Shown: positions 24,927 to 32,964 of the stretch, piece by piece | Position numbering within the stretch: the stretch's first letter is position 1 | Layout of the letters: each line of letters opens with the position of its first letter | From: an uncultured Pelagibacteraceae bacterium | Lineage (GTDB): Bacteria; Pseudomonadota; Alphaproteobacteria; Pelagibacterales; Pelagibacteraceae | Length of the DNA: 64,000 bases | NCBI GenBank assembly: GCA_902599605.1 | Contig: CACKFV010000001.1 | Span: 62,001-126,000, forward strand | Reading direction: 5' to 3' | Position numbers and translations under genes: made by a program | The notes under the pieces: generated by a model | What the model was told of the DNA's origin: nothing | The model's input: only the letters and a program-made list of their open reading frames with translations | Database searches by the model: none

Positions 24927-26078
24927 ATGAAACTTTCAAATTGCCATAATTTTAGAGATTTTAGAAAATTAGCAAAGAAAAAACTCCCGTCACCAATTTT
25001 TCATTATATTGATGGCGCTGCGGATGATGAAATTACTTATGCAAGAAATACAAGTGCATTTGATGATGTTGACTTGGTGCCAAATGTTTTAAGAGGTGTT
25101 GAGAACGTTGATCTATCAACTACCATATTTGGAAAAAAACTTGATTTACCTTTTTATTGTTCACCCACAGCACTTCAAAGACTTTTTCACTACGATGGAG
25201 AAAGAGCAGTAGGAAAGGCAGCCCAAAAATTTAATACGATGTTTGGAGTTTCAGCTTTAGCCACAGTAAGTGTTGAAGAAATATCTTCTATGATTGATAC
25301 CCCTAAGATGTTTCAATTTTATTTTCATAAAGATAGAGGATTAAATACTTCATGTTTGGAAAGGGCAAAAGCCGCAAAATTTGATGTTATGGCTTTAACA
25401 GTTGATACTATTACTGGAGGGAATCGGGAAAGAGATTTAAGAACAGGTTTTACATCACCTCCTAAACTAACTTTATCAAGTTTATTTAGTTTTGCTACAA
25501 AACCAATGTGGGGAATAAATTACTTAACAAAAGGTAAGTTTGAATTACCTCATCTTCAAGATTTTGTTAAAGAAGGTACAAGCACTAATTCATCTATCGG
25601 AAACTATTTTTCTACCATGTTAGATCAATCTATGAATTGGAAAGATGCAGAAAAACTTTGTTCTCAATGGGGAGGCCATTTTGCATTAAAAGGTATTATG
25701 AGTGTTGAAGATGCCAAAAAAGCTGTTGATATTGGATGCACAGGGATAATGGTTTCAAACCATGGAGGAAGACAACTTGATGGCTCAAGATCTCCTTTCG
25801 ATCAACTTGCAGAAATTGTAGATGCAGTTGGAGACAAATTAGATGTCATCTGCGAGGGTGGATTTCAAAGAGGAACACATATGTTAAAAGCTTTATCTCT
25901 TGGTGCGAAGGCTTGTGCGGGAGGAAGATTATATCTTTATGCTTTAGCTGCAGCTGGCCAAGCAGGTGTTGAAAGAGCTTTAGGACAATATAAAGCAGAA
26001 TTACAAAGAAATATGAAATTAATGGGATGTACAAAAATTTCAGATCTCAATAGAAGCAATTTAAGATTTAGAAGATAA
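24927..26078 (+). CDS. lldD: FMN-dependent alpha-hydroxy-acid oxidase/dehydrogenase (LldD-like)
   Basis: 383-residue TIM-barrel flavoenzyme that oxidises L-2-hydroxyacids such as L-lactate or glycolate to 2-keto acids. Family features are FHYIDGAADDEITYARN near the N-terminus, YCSPTALQRLFHYDGERAVG, LTVDTITGGNRERDLRTGF, LKGIMSVEDAKKAVD and the catalytic VSNHGGRQLDGS with the general-base histidine. The length fits L-lactate dehydrogenase (quinone), but related substrates are possible. It starts a plus-strand group of organic-acid genes running to the TRAP transporter. Confidence 0.88.
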   Translation: MKLSNCHNFRDFRKLAKKKLPSPIFHYIDGAADDEITYARNTSAFDDVDLVPNVLRGVENVDLSTTIFGKKLDLPFYCSPTALQRLFHYDGERAVGKAAQKFNTMFGVSALATVSVEEISSMIDTPKMFQFYFHKDRGLNTSCLERAKAAKFDVMALTVDTITGGNRERDLRTGFTSPPKLTLSSLFSFATKPMWGINYLTKGKFELPHLQDFVKEGTSTNSSIGNYFSTMLDQSMNWKDAEKLCSQWGGHFALKGIMSVEDAKKAVDIGCTGIMVSNHGGRQLDGSRSPFDQLAEIVDAVGDKLDVICEGGFQRGTHMLKALSLGAKACAGGRLYLYALAAAGQAGVERALGQYKAELQRNMKLMGCTKISDLNRSNLRFRR

Positions 26079-26117
26079 AGAGTTGAATAGTCGAAAATTA
26101 ATTAATAGAATAAACTT

Positions 26118-27281
26118 ATGAAACTAGCCAGAAGCTTAGACAGATTAGGAACTGAGTCTGCATTTACTGTTCTTGCAGAGGCAAAAAAATTGGAGGCTCA
26201 AGGTAAACCCATGATCCATTTAGGATTAGGTCAACCAGATTTTAAAACTCCAAAACATGTTGTTGAAGCAGCAAAGAAAGCACTTGATGATGGACATCAT
26301 GGATATGTAATGTCAAATGGTATTCCTGAATGTCGTCAGGCAGTCACAAGGTGGATAAAAAGACGTTACAATGTTGATATTGATTTCAACAGAATTCTCA
26401 TCATGCCAGGTGGAAAACCTACTATGAGTTATGCTATCCAATGTTTTGGCGAACCAGGGGCAGAAATAATACATCCTACACCTGCGTTTCCAATATATGA
26501 GTCGATGATAAATTATACTGGCTCAACATCTGTACCTTATGATTTAACAGAGGATAAAGATTTAAAATTCAACCCAGATAAAATATTATCTTTAATTACT
26601 GACAAAACTAGATTGCTAGTCTTAATTAATCCAAACAATCCGACAGGAAGCTTTGTTGAAAAAAAAGATATTGATTTCTTAGCTGATGGTTTAAAAAAAT
26701 ATCCTCATGTAACAATATTAAGTGACGAAATTTATAGCAGACAAATTTTTGATAATAAAGAAATGCCATCATTTTTCCATTATCCAGAATTAAGAGAAAG
26801 ATTAATTGTTTTAGAGGGATGGAGTAAAGCTTATTCAATGACAGGTTGGAGGCTTGGTTGGAGTTTTTGGCCTCAACATTTAATCGAGCACGTTAATAAA
26901 TTATTAATCAATAGTGTTTCATGTGTTAATGCTGCAGCTCAGTTTGCAGGCATTGCTGCACTAGATGGACCAGATGATTCAATCAACGCAATGATGGAAA
27001 AATTTACTCAAAGGAGAGATTTAATTCATAAAGGGTTAAATGATTTACCAGGCGTCGAATGTAGCTTACCAGGTGGAGCTTTTTATGCATTTCCAAAAGT
27101 AATTGGGACTGGCATGAATGGTGCTGAATTTGCGAGGAAGGCTATGCATGAAGCTGGAGTAGCAATAGTTCCTGGATCAGCTTTTGGCGAAACTTGCCAA
27201 AATTATGTTAGATTCAGTTTTGCTGCATCAAGAGATAATATTTCTCAAGCATTAGAAAATATCAAAAAAATGCTGAAATAG
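26118..27281 (+). CDS. Class I/II pyridoxal-phosphate aminotransferase
   Basis: 387-residue fold-type I aminotransferase. Visible motifs are HLGLGQPDFKTPKHVVEA, GHHGYVMSNGIPECRQAV, LVLINPNNPTGSFV, LSDEIYSRQIFD, and the PLP lysine in GWSKAYSMTGWRLGW (about residues 234-248), then RFSFAASRDNISQAL. It is closest in feel to aspartate/arginine-pyruvate aminotransferases of the AspC/AruH type; the amino donor is not determined. It sits between two hydroxyacid-oxidising flavoenzymes, so it may interconvert the resulting 2-keto acid with an amino acid. Confidence 0.9.
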   Translation: MKLARSLDRLGTESAFTVLAEAKKLEAQGKPMIHLGLGQPDFKTPKHVVEAAKKALDDGHHGYVMSNGIPECRQAVTRWIKRRYNVDIDFNRILIMPGGKPTMSYAIQCFGEPGAEIIHPTPAFPIYESMINYTGSTSVPYDLTEDKDLKFNPDKILSLITDKTRLLVLINPNNPTGSFVEKKDIDFLADGLKKYPHVTILSDEIYSRQIFDNKEMPSFFHYPELRERLIVLEGWSKAYSMTGWRLGWSFWPQHLIEHVNKLLINSVSCVNAAAQFAGIAALDGPDDSINAMMEKFTQRRDLIHKGLNDLPGVECSLPGGAFYAFPKVIGTGMNGAEFARKAMHEAGVAIVPGSAFGETCQNYVRFSFAASRDNISQALENIKKMLK

Positions 27282-27324
27282 TTTTAATAGTATTTCCAAA
27301 AAATATTAGATAATATCAAATTTA

Positions 27325-28698
27325 ATGAACACAATTCTTCAACAAGAATTAAAAAAAATTTTGAATGGCAGATTTTCTCAGTCAGAGTCTACACGCTTAA
27401 ATTATTCTAGAGGAGAAGATACTTACGATCCGATTTTATCAAAAGCAGTAGTTTTCCCAGAAACAAATGAAGAGGTGTCCAAAATACTTAAACTTTGCAA
27501 CGAACACAAGGTACCAGTCGTTCCTTTTGGTACCGGCACATCCCTTGAGGGAAATGTAGTCGGTAATGATAAAGGCATAACAATTTCGCTAGAAAAAATG
27601 AATAAGATTTTGAGTGTTAATACCCAAGATTTTGACTGCAGAGTTCAAGCATGCGTAACAAGAGAACAACTAAATGATTATTTAAGAGAGGATGGAGTTT
27701 TTTTTCCAATTGACCCTGGTGCAAACGCTGCAATAGGAGGTATGGCTTCAACTTCTGCTTCTGGAACAATGGCAGTGAAATACGGTACAATGAAAACCGT
27801 TATAACTGGTTTAACCGTTGTCCTTCCTAATGGAGAAATAATGAATACAGGAGGAAGAACAAAAAAAACTTCTGCTGGATATAATTTGACAAATTTATTT
27901 GTAGGATCAGAAGGTACTTTAGGAATTATAACTGAAATTCAATTAAGATTATCTCCTATTCCAGAAAGTATAATGAGTGCTGTTTGTCATTTTTCAACTT
28001 TAGAAGATGCAGTGAAAACTGCACAAGAAGTTATTCAATATGGTATCCAAATTGCTCGAATTGAGATGCTTAATAAAGATCAAATGGAAATAAGTATTAA
28101 TTATTCAAAATTGGAAGATGTAAAAGCGCTCCCAACATTATTTTTTGAATTTCACGGTTCAGAGGTATCAAATAAAGAATCTATCAAAATAGTGGAAGAA
28201 TTATCAAAAAATAATAATGGAAGTTCATTCAAGTGGGCAAAAAGTTTAGAGGAAAGAAATAAATTATGGAAAGCGAGATGGGATGTATATTATTCAGTTA
28301 AAGCTTTAATAGATAACGGTAGGGTTTATTCAACAGATGTTTGTTTGCCAATCTCAAAAATAACTGAATGTGTAAAATTCGCGGAAGAAGAGGTTAAAAA
28401 ATTTGGATTAAGAGCCCCAATGGTAGGTCACTTAGGAGACGGAAATTTTCATGTTTTACTCCCTTACAATCCTGAAAAAAAAGAAACTTACGAAAAAATA
28501 AGAAAATTCAGTGACATTTTAATTGAGAAAACATTAGAACTTGAGGGAACAATTACTGGTGAGCACGGAGTGGGATTACATAAAAAGGAGTACCTTAAAA
28601 AAGAACACGCGGATAATCTTCCAACAATGAAATTAATTAAAAGAACAATGGATCCTAACAATATAATGAATCCTGGTAAAATTTTTGATTTAAACTAA
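27325..28698 (+). CDS. FAD-linked D-2-hydroxyacid dehydrogenase (GlcD/D-lactate dehydrogenase-like)
   Basis: 457-residue VAO-family flavoprotein. The FAD-binding PP-loop region is VPVVPFGTGTSLEGNVVG, followed by FPIDPGANAAIGGMASTSAS, TAGYNL-type KKTSAGYNLTNLFVGSEGTL and GIITEIQLRL. The C-terminal FAD-oxidase domain contains PMVGHLGDGNFHVLLPY and ITGEHGVGLHKKEY, ending MDPNNIMNPGKIFD. This architecture fits D-lactate dehydrogenase (cytochrome) or the GlcD subunit of glycolate oxidase. No glcE or glcF follows, which favours a single-subunit D-hydroxyacid dehydrogenase. Confidence 0.88.
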   Translation: MNTILQQELKKILNGRFSQSESTRLNYSRGEDTYDPILSKAVVFPETNEEVSKILKLCNEHKVPVVPFGTGTSLEGNVVGNDKGITISLEKMNKILSVNTQDFDCRVQACVTREQLNDYLREDGVFFPIDPGANAAIGGMASTSASGTMAVKYGTMKTVITGLTVVLPNGEIMNTGGRTKKTSAGYNLTNLFVGSEGTLGIITEIQLRLSPIPESIMSAVCHFSTLEDAVKTAQEVIQYGIQIARIEMLNKDQMEISINYSKLEDVKALPTLFFEFHGSEVSNKESIKIVEELSKNNNGSSFKWAKSLEERNKLWKARWDVYYSVKALIDNGRVYSTDVCLPISKITECVKFAEEEVKKFGLRAPMVGHLGDGNFHVLLPYNPEKKETYEKIRKFSDILIEKTLELEGTITGEHGVGLHKKEYLKKEHADNLPTMKLIKRTMDPNNIMNPGKIFDLN

Positions 28699-28705
28699 AT
28701 CTCTT

Positions 28706-29659
28706 ATGAAAAAAATATTAGTAACAAGAAAATTACTCAAATCAAACGAAGAAAAGTTAAAAAAACTTTTCGACGTAAAACTAAATCCTAGTGATGAATT
28801 ATACTCTCAGGAAAAACTAATTAAAATGAGCGAAGGGTGCGATGGTATATTATCCGCACTTACAGACAAGCTAGATGAAAAGACAATCAAATCTTTACCT
28901 GACAGTGTTAAAATTTTATCAAATTTTGCTGTTGGTTTTGGGAATATAGATTTAAATGCAGCTAGTGAAAAAAAAATGGTTGTCACTAACACGCCAGAAG
29001 TTTTAACTGATGCTACCGCTGAAATAGGTATTCTGTTAATCTTAGGAGCGTCCAGAAGAGTTCCAGAGGGGATAGAGGGATCTAAAAAAGGAGATTGGAA
29101 ATGGTCTGCAGATTATCTAATAGGAAAACAGTTAACAGGAACTAGACTAGGTATACTAGGAATGGGAAGAATTGGACAAAAAATAGGTAAAGTTGCAAAA
29201 TCTTTAGGAATGGTAATTCACTATCATAATCGATCAAAATTAGATTCTGGAAAAGAAAATGGAGCAATTTATCATAAGACTTTAGAAAGTTTAATGTCAG
29301 TATCTGATGTGTTGTCTGTGTGTTGTCCAGCCTCAAAAGAAACAATTAATTTGATTAACAAAAAAACAATTTCTTTATTACCAAATGGTGCGATTGTTAC
29401 GAATGTTGCACGAGGTGATATAGTGGATGATGATGCATTAATTGAGGCATTAAACAGTAAAAAAGTAAGTGCAGTTGGATTAGATGTTTATAAAAATGAG
29501 CCAAAATTAAATCCAGGGTATTTGAAACACAGCAGAGCTTTTGTTTTACCTCACCTAGGTAGTGCTACTTTTGAAACAAGAACAGCAATGGCAAATTTAG
29601 CGATAGATAATATCAGCGAATTTTTTAAGACGGGCTCGTGTAAAAATAAAGTAAATTAA
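28706..29659 (+). CDS. D-2-hydroxyacid dehydrogenase (glyoxylate/hydroxypyruvate reductase-like)
   Basis: 317-residue NAD(P)-dependent D-isomer 2-hydroxyacid dehydrogenase. It has the catalytic-domain segments SNFAVGFGNIDL and TPEVLTDATAEIGILLILGA, the nucleotide-binding loop GILGMGRIGQKIGK, and the catalytic triad residues: Arg in NVARGDIVDDDAL, Glu in NEPKLNPG and His in LPHLGSATFETR. The sequence resembles glycerate dehydrogenase/glyoxylate reductase. It follows the FAD enzyme by seven bases and probably shares its transcript. The direction and substrate in vivo are not determined. Confidence 0.91.
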   Translation: MKKILVTRKLLKSNEEKLKKLFDVKLNPSDELYSQEKLIKMSEGCDGILSALTDKLDEKTIKSLPDSVKILSNFAVGFGNIDLNAASEKKMVVTNTPEVLTDATAEIGILLILGASRRVPEGIEGSKKGDWKWSADYLIGKQLTGTRLGILGMGRIGQKIGKVAKSLGMVIHYHNRSKLDSGKENGAIYHKTLESLMSVSDVLSVCCPASKETINLINKKTISLLPNGAIVTNVARGDIVDDDALIEALNSKKVSAVGLDVYKNEPKLNPGYLKHSRAFVLPHLGSATFETRTAMANLAIDNISEFFKTGSCKNKVN

Positions 29660-29693
29660 TAAAATAATACCACTCATAGTTGTAAATAAATTA

Positions 29694-29771
29694 CCTAGGC
29701 GCGAATATACACTAGGACTCTTTTTCATTATTGTGCTTAAATACTTGCAAGTTAATTAACTTAATAAGAGG
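29694..29771 (+). promoter_or_regulatory. Candidate control region and strong RBS before the TRAP binding-protein gene
   Basis: The 120-base gap between the D-hydroxyacid dehydrogenase and dctP genes contains two overlapping perfect palindromes: ACTTGCAAGT at 29743-29752 and AAGTTAATTAACTT at 29749-29762. A separated CCTAG/CTAGG pair lies at 29694-29698 and 29712-29716. A strong ribosome binding site (AGAGGAG, from 29766) precedes the dctP start at 29780. The palindromes could be a repressor operator or a leader hairpin. I cannot identify a regulator or a clear -35/-10 pair. Confidence 0.35.
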
Positions 29772-29779
29772 AGAAAATA

Positions 29780-30934
29780 ATGATTAAAGAAAAAAAATCG
29801 TTGAAGGGAAAAATTCCTTCAAGACGTAAGTTCTTTAAGGCAGCGGCAGCGACTGGTGCAGCAGCAACAGCAGCAGTAGCAATGCCAAACATTGCATTCG
29901 GAGCTCCACAAACTCTTAAAATGCAAGCTGCTTGGCCAAGTGGTGCTAACATCTTTTTTGAAATGGCAGGAGACTATTGCAAAATGGTTAGCGACATGTC
30001 TGGCGGTTCTTTAAAAATCGATCTTCAACCAGTTGGAGCAGTTGTTAAAACTAGTGAGATCGGTCAAGCTGTAAGCTCAGGTGCTGTTGATATGGGACAC
30101 TGGGTAACTGCTTATTGGTATGGTAAAAATCCAGCCGCATCTTTATTCGGAACTGGACCATCATACGGAATGTCATCTCAAGAAGTGATGGGATGGATGG
30201 AGTACGGTGGAGGAAGAAAACTGTATGAAGAAACTTTAAGAAAAGTTGGTTTCGACTACACAGGTGTTTTCCACATGCCTATGCCAGCTCAACCTTTCGG
30301 TTGGTTTAAAAAGAACGTAACAAAAGTATCTGATGTTAAAGGTATGAAGTATAGAACAGTTGGTCTTGCTACTAACGTTCTTACTGCAATGGGAATGGTC
30401 GTAAGACAGTTACCAGGTGGTGAAATCCAGCCAGCTATGAAGACTGGTTTGATTGAGGCAGCTGAGTTTAACAACCCAACTTCAGACTCTCAGTTTGGTA
30501 TGCAAGACGTTTCTAAGCATTATCACTTAGGAAGCTTCCACCAATCACAAGAGATGTTTGAAATACCAATTAACAATAAAACGTTTAATGGTCTGTCACC
30601 AGCAAACCAAGCAATATTAAAAAATGCTGCTTATGCTGCTAACACAGATAACTACTTTAAAGCATTAGTAAGATATTCAGCAGATTTATCTAAACTAATG
30701 AACCAACATAAAGTAAACGTTTACCAAACGTCTGATGAAATTTTAGCTCAACAATTAAAAGGTTGGGATAAAGTTATCGGTGATTTCAATAAGAAAGATG
30801 CTTTCTTTAAGAAAATTGTCGATTCTCAAAAAGCATACGCTAAGAGAGTAATGAAGTACTTGCTGATGAATCAGCCTAATTACAGACTAGCTTATGAAAA
30901 TGAGTTCGGACCTTTAGGAAAAGTTAAAATCTAA
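29780..30934 (+). CDS. dctP: TRAP transporter substrate-binding protein (DctP/TakP-like)
   Basis: 384-residue periplasmic solute receptor with a twin-arginine signal (PSRRKFFKAAAATGAAATAA, mature part starting near residue 40). Mature-domain features match the keto/hydroxyacid-binding DctP group: GWFKKNVTKVSDVKGMKYRT, where the Arg normally pairs with the substrate carboxylate, then LPGGEIQPAMKTGLIEAAEF. The base composition is more GC-rich than its neighbours, typical of highly expressed genes in this genome type. The flanking 2-hydroxyacid enzymes suggest a lactate-, pyruvate- or other 2-oxo/hydroxy-acid ligand. A terminator separates it from the membrane subunit genes. Confidence 0.93.
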   Translation: MIKEKKSLKGKIPSRRKFFKAAAATGAAATAAVAMPNIAFGAPQTLKMQAAWPSGANIFFEMAGDYCKMVSDMSGGSLKIDLQPVGAVVKTSEIGQAVSSGAVDMGHWVTAYWYGKNPAASLFGTGPSYGMSSQEVMGWMEYGGGRKLYEETLRKVGFDYTGVFHMPMPAQPFGWFKKNVTKVSDVKGMKYRTVGLATNVLTAMGMVVRQLPGGEIQPAMKTGLIEAAEFNNPTSDSQFGMQDVSKHYHLGSFHQSQEMFEIPINNKTFNGLSPANQAILKNAAYAANTDNYFKALVRYSADLSKLMNQHKVNVYQTSDEILAQQLKGWDKVIGDFNKKDAFFKKIVDSQKAYAKRVMKYLLMNQPNYRLAYENEFGPLGKVKI

Positions 30935-30956
30935 AGATTTATCTTAATCAAATTAA

Positions 30957-30982
30957 GGGGGCCCTTTGGCCCCCTTTTTTTT
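30957..30982 (+). terminator. Rho-independent terminator after dctP
   Basis: A seven-base-pair GC stem (GGGGGCC at 30957-30963 with GGCCCCC at 30968-30974) closes a CTTT loop and is followed by eight T residues. This is the clearest intrinsic terminator in the window. It lies 23 bases after the dctP stop and before dctQ, so it probably makes the binding protein the most abundant product and lets partial read-through supply the membrane subunits. Confidence 0.92.
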
Positions 30983-31020
30983 GTTTGATTAATAGGTAGA
31001 ACTTAACATAAAGTAGTACT

Positions 31021-31608
31021 ATGAAATCTTTCATAAAATTTGCAGACACTTTAAGTGCATCAATGGGTAAAGCTTTTTCATGGTGCATAGTAATCTTAAT
31101 GGGCGGAACATGTTATGAAGTAATAATGGCTTATGCCTTTAATAGCCCAACTTTATGGAATTTTGATTTTAGTTTGCAAATGTATGGAGCAATTTTCATG
31201 ATGGCAGGCGCTTATTGCTTATCAACTGAAGCGCACGTTAGAGGAGATGTTATTTACAGATTATTTCCAACAAGAGTTCAAGGTTGGATTGATTTAGTTT
31301 TATATTTTATTTTTTTCTTTCCAGGTATCTTAGCTTTAGTATTTTACGGATATGAATACGCAGCGCTGGCTTGGAAAATAAAAGAAACTAGCTGGAATAG
31401 TCCGGCACAAATACAAATTTATATGGCAAAATCTATAATACCTTTGTCTGGATTGTTATTAGCAATTCAGGGTATTAGTGAAGTGTGTAGAGCAATTATA
31501 TGTATTAAAACAGGTCACTGGCCAGAAAGATTATCAGCAGACGCCGAGGAAACAGAAAAAGTATTAATGAGAACTTCACAAAAGGACGATCAAGCAGATG
31601 TTATTTGA
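31021..31608 (+). CDS. dctQ: TRAP transporter small membrane subunit (DctQ)
   Basis: 195-residue four-helix membrane protein of the DctQ family. Hydrophobic segments lie near residues 20-42, 57-75, 88-112 and 139-160. The conserved regions MYGAIFMMAGAYCLSTEAHV and RGDVIYRLFPTRVQGWIDL are clear. It forms the transporter with DctM and receives substrate from the DctP protein encoded upstream. Its end overlaps the dctM start by 11 bases. Confidence 0.93.
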   Translation: MKSFIKFADTLSASMGKAFSWCIVILMGGTCYEVIMAYAFNSPTLWNFDFSLQMYGAIFMMAGAYCLSTEAHVRGDVIYRLFPTRVQGWIDLVLYFIFFFPGILALVFYGYEYAALAWKIKETSWNSPAQIQIYMAKSIIPLSGLLLAIQGISEVCRAIICIKTGHWPERLSADAEETEKVLMRTSQKDDQADVI

Positions 31609-32959
31609 ACTTACAAATCCTGAGATAGCAATTTTAATGATGAGTTTATTTTTGTTTGCTGTCTTATTAGGTTTTCCAATTGCATTCACTTTATTGGCAA
31701 TGGGAGTTGGATTTGGTTATTATGCGTACTTTGATCCAAGTAGGATGGATCATTTACTCGATAATCGGATATTTTCTTTATTAGTTCAAAATACTTATAC
31801 AATAATGGATAACACCGTTTTAACTGCAGTCCCCTTGTTTCTTTTTATGGGTTATCTTGTTGAAAGAGCAGGAATTGTTGCAAAATTATTTTTTGCGATT
31901 AGATTAGCTTCTCATCGACTGCCAGCATCAATGGCGGTAGCAGCATTAGTAACTTGTGCTTTATTTTCTACAGCAACAGGAATTATTGGCGCTGTTGTAA
32001 CTTTAATGGGTCTTCTAGCTTGGCCAGCAATGATAAGAGCTGGATATGATAAAAAATTTGCATCAGGTGTAATTTGTTCTGGAGGATGTTTGGGAATACT
32101 AATTCCACCAAGCATTATGTTAATTGTTTATGCCGTTATAGCTCAGCTGTCACCTTTAAGACTTTTCGCAGCTGCAATCTTTCCAGGTTTAATGTTAGCT
32201 GGATTATATATCCTTTATGTAATTATAAGAGCATATTTTAATCCATCTTTAGCACCTAGACCCGCCGCTGAGGAAATTCCTCCTAGAGCAGAAATTTTAA
32301 AAGAGGTCTTAGTATCTTTTGTCCCATTATTTTCATTAATAATATTAGTTCTTGGTACAATTTTAGCAGGACTCGCCACTCCAGCTGAGGCTGCTGCAGT
32401 TGGTGCTTTTGGAGCTTTAGTGCTTTCATATTTTTATAAATCTTTAAAATGGAAAAATTTTAAAGAGTCAGTTTTTCTAACTGCAAAAACAAGCGCGATG
32501 ATAATGTGGTTATTTGTGGGTTCATGGACCTTCGCTTCTGTGTTTTCATATCTTGGAGGACACGAGGTTTTTGAAACTTTTTTCAAGGCAATGGATATTC
32601 AACCATGGCAATTTTTAGTAATTACCCAAATAATAATCTTCTTGTTAGGATGGCCTCTTGAATGGACAGAAATCCTAATTATTTTTGTTCCAATATTCTT
32701 GCCACTTGTTGAGTTTTTTGGGGTAAATCCTTACTTCTTTGCAATGCTAATTGCTTTAAATTTACAAACTTCTTTTTTAACACCACCAATGGCAATGTCT
32801 GCTTATTACTTAAAAGGTGTTCAGAGTAGAAATGTAGAGCTTATGCAAATATTCACCGGAATAATGCCTTTCTTGGCAATAGTAATTCTTGCAATGGTTT
32901 TGATGTACATATTTCCTGGTATAGCTTTATGGCTACCTGATGTTTTATTTGCAGAGTAA
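31598..32959 (+). CDS. dctM: TRAP transporter large permease subunit (DctM)
   Basis: 453-residue polytopic inner-membrane permease (about 12 helices) that imports substrate with sodium. Family motifs include FPIAFTLLAMGVGFGYYAY, FLFMGYLVERAGIVAKLF, TATGIIGAVVTLMGLLAWPA, SGGCLGILIPPSIMLIVYAV and the late NLQTSFLTPPMAMSAYYLKG. The length is slightly above the usual 425 because of a cytoplasmic loop (APRPAAEEIPPRAEILKE). It is followed six bases later by an amidase gene. Confidence 0.95.
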   Translation: MLFELTNPEIAILMMSLFLFAVLLGFPIAFTLLAMGVGFGYYAYFDPSRMDHLLDNRIFSLLVQNTYTIMDNTVLTAVPLFLFMGYLVERAGIVAKLFFAIRLASHRLPASMAVAALVTCALFSTATGIIGAVVTLMGLLAWPAMIRAGYDKKFASGVICSGGCLGILIPPSIMLIVYAVIAQLSPLRLFAAAIFPGLMLAGLYILYVIIRAYFNPSLAPRPAAEEIPPRAEILKEVLVSFVPLFSLIILVLGTILAGLATPAEAAAVGAFGALVLSYFYKSLKWKNFKESVFLTAKTSAMIMWLFVGSWTFASVFSYLGGHEVFETFFKAMDIQPWQFLVITQIIIFLLGWPLEWTEILIIFVPIFLPLVEFFGVNPYFFAMLIALNLQTSFLTPPMAMSAYYLKGVQSRNVELMQIFTGIMPFLAIVILAMVLMYIFPGIALWLPDVLFAE

Positions 32960-32964
32960 ATTTA

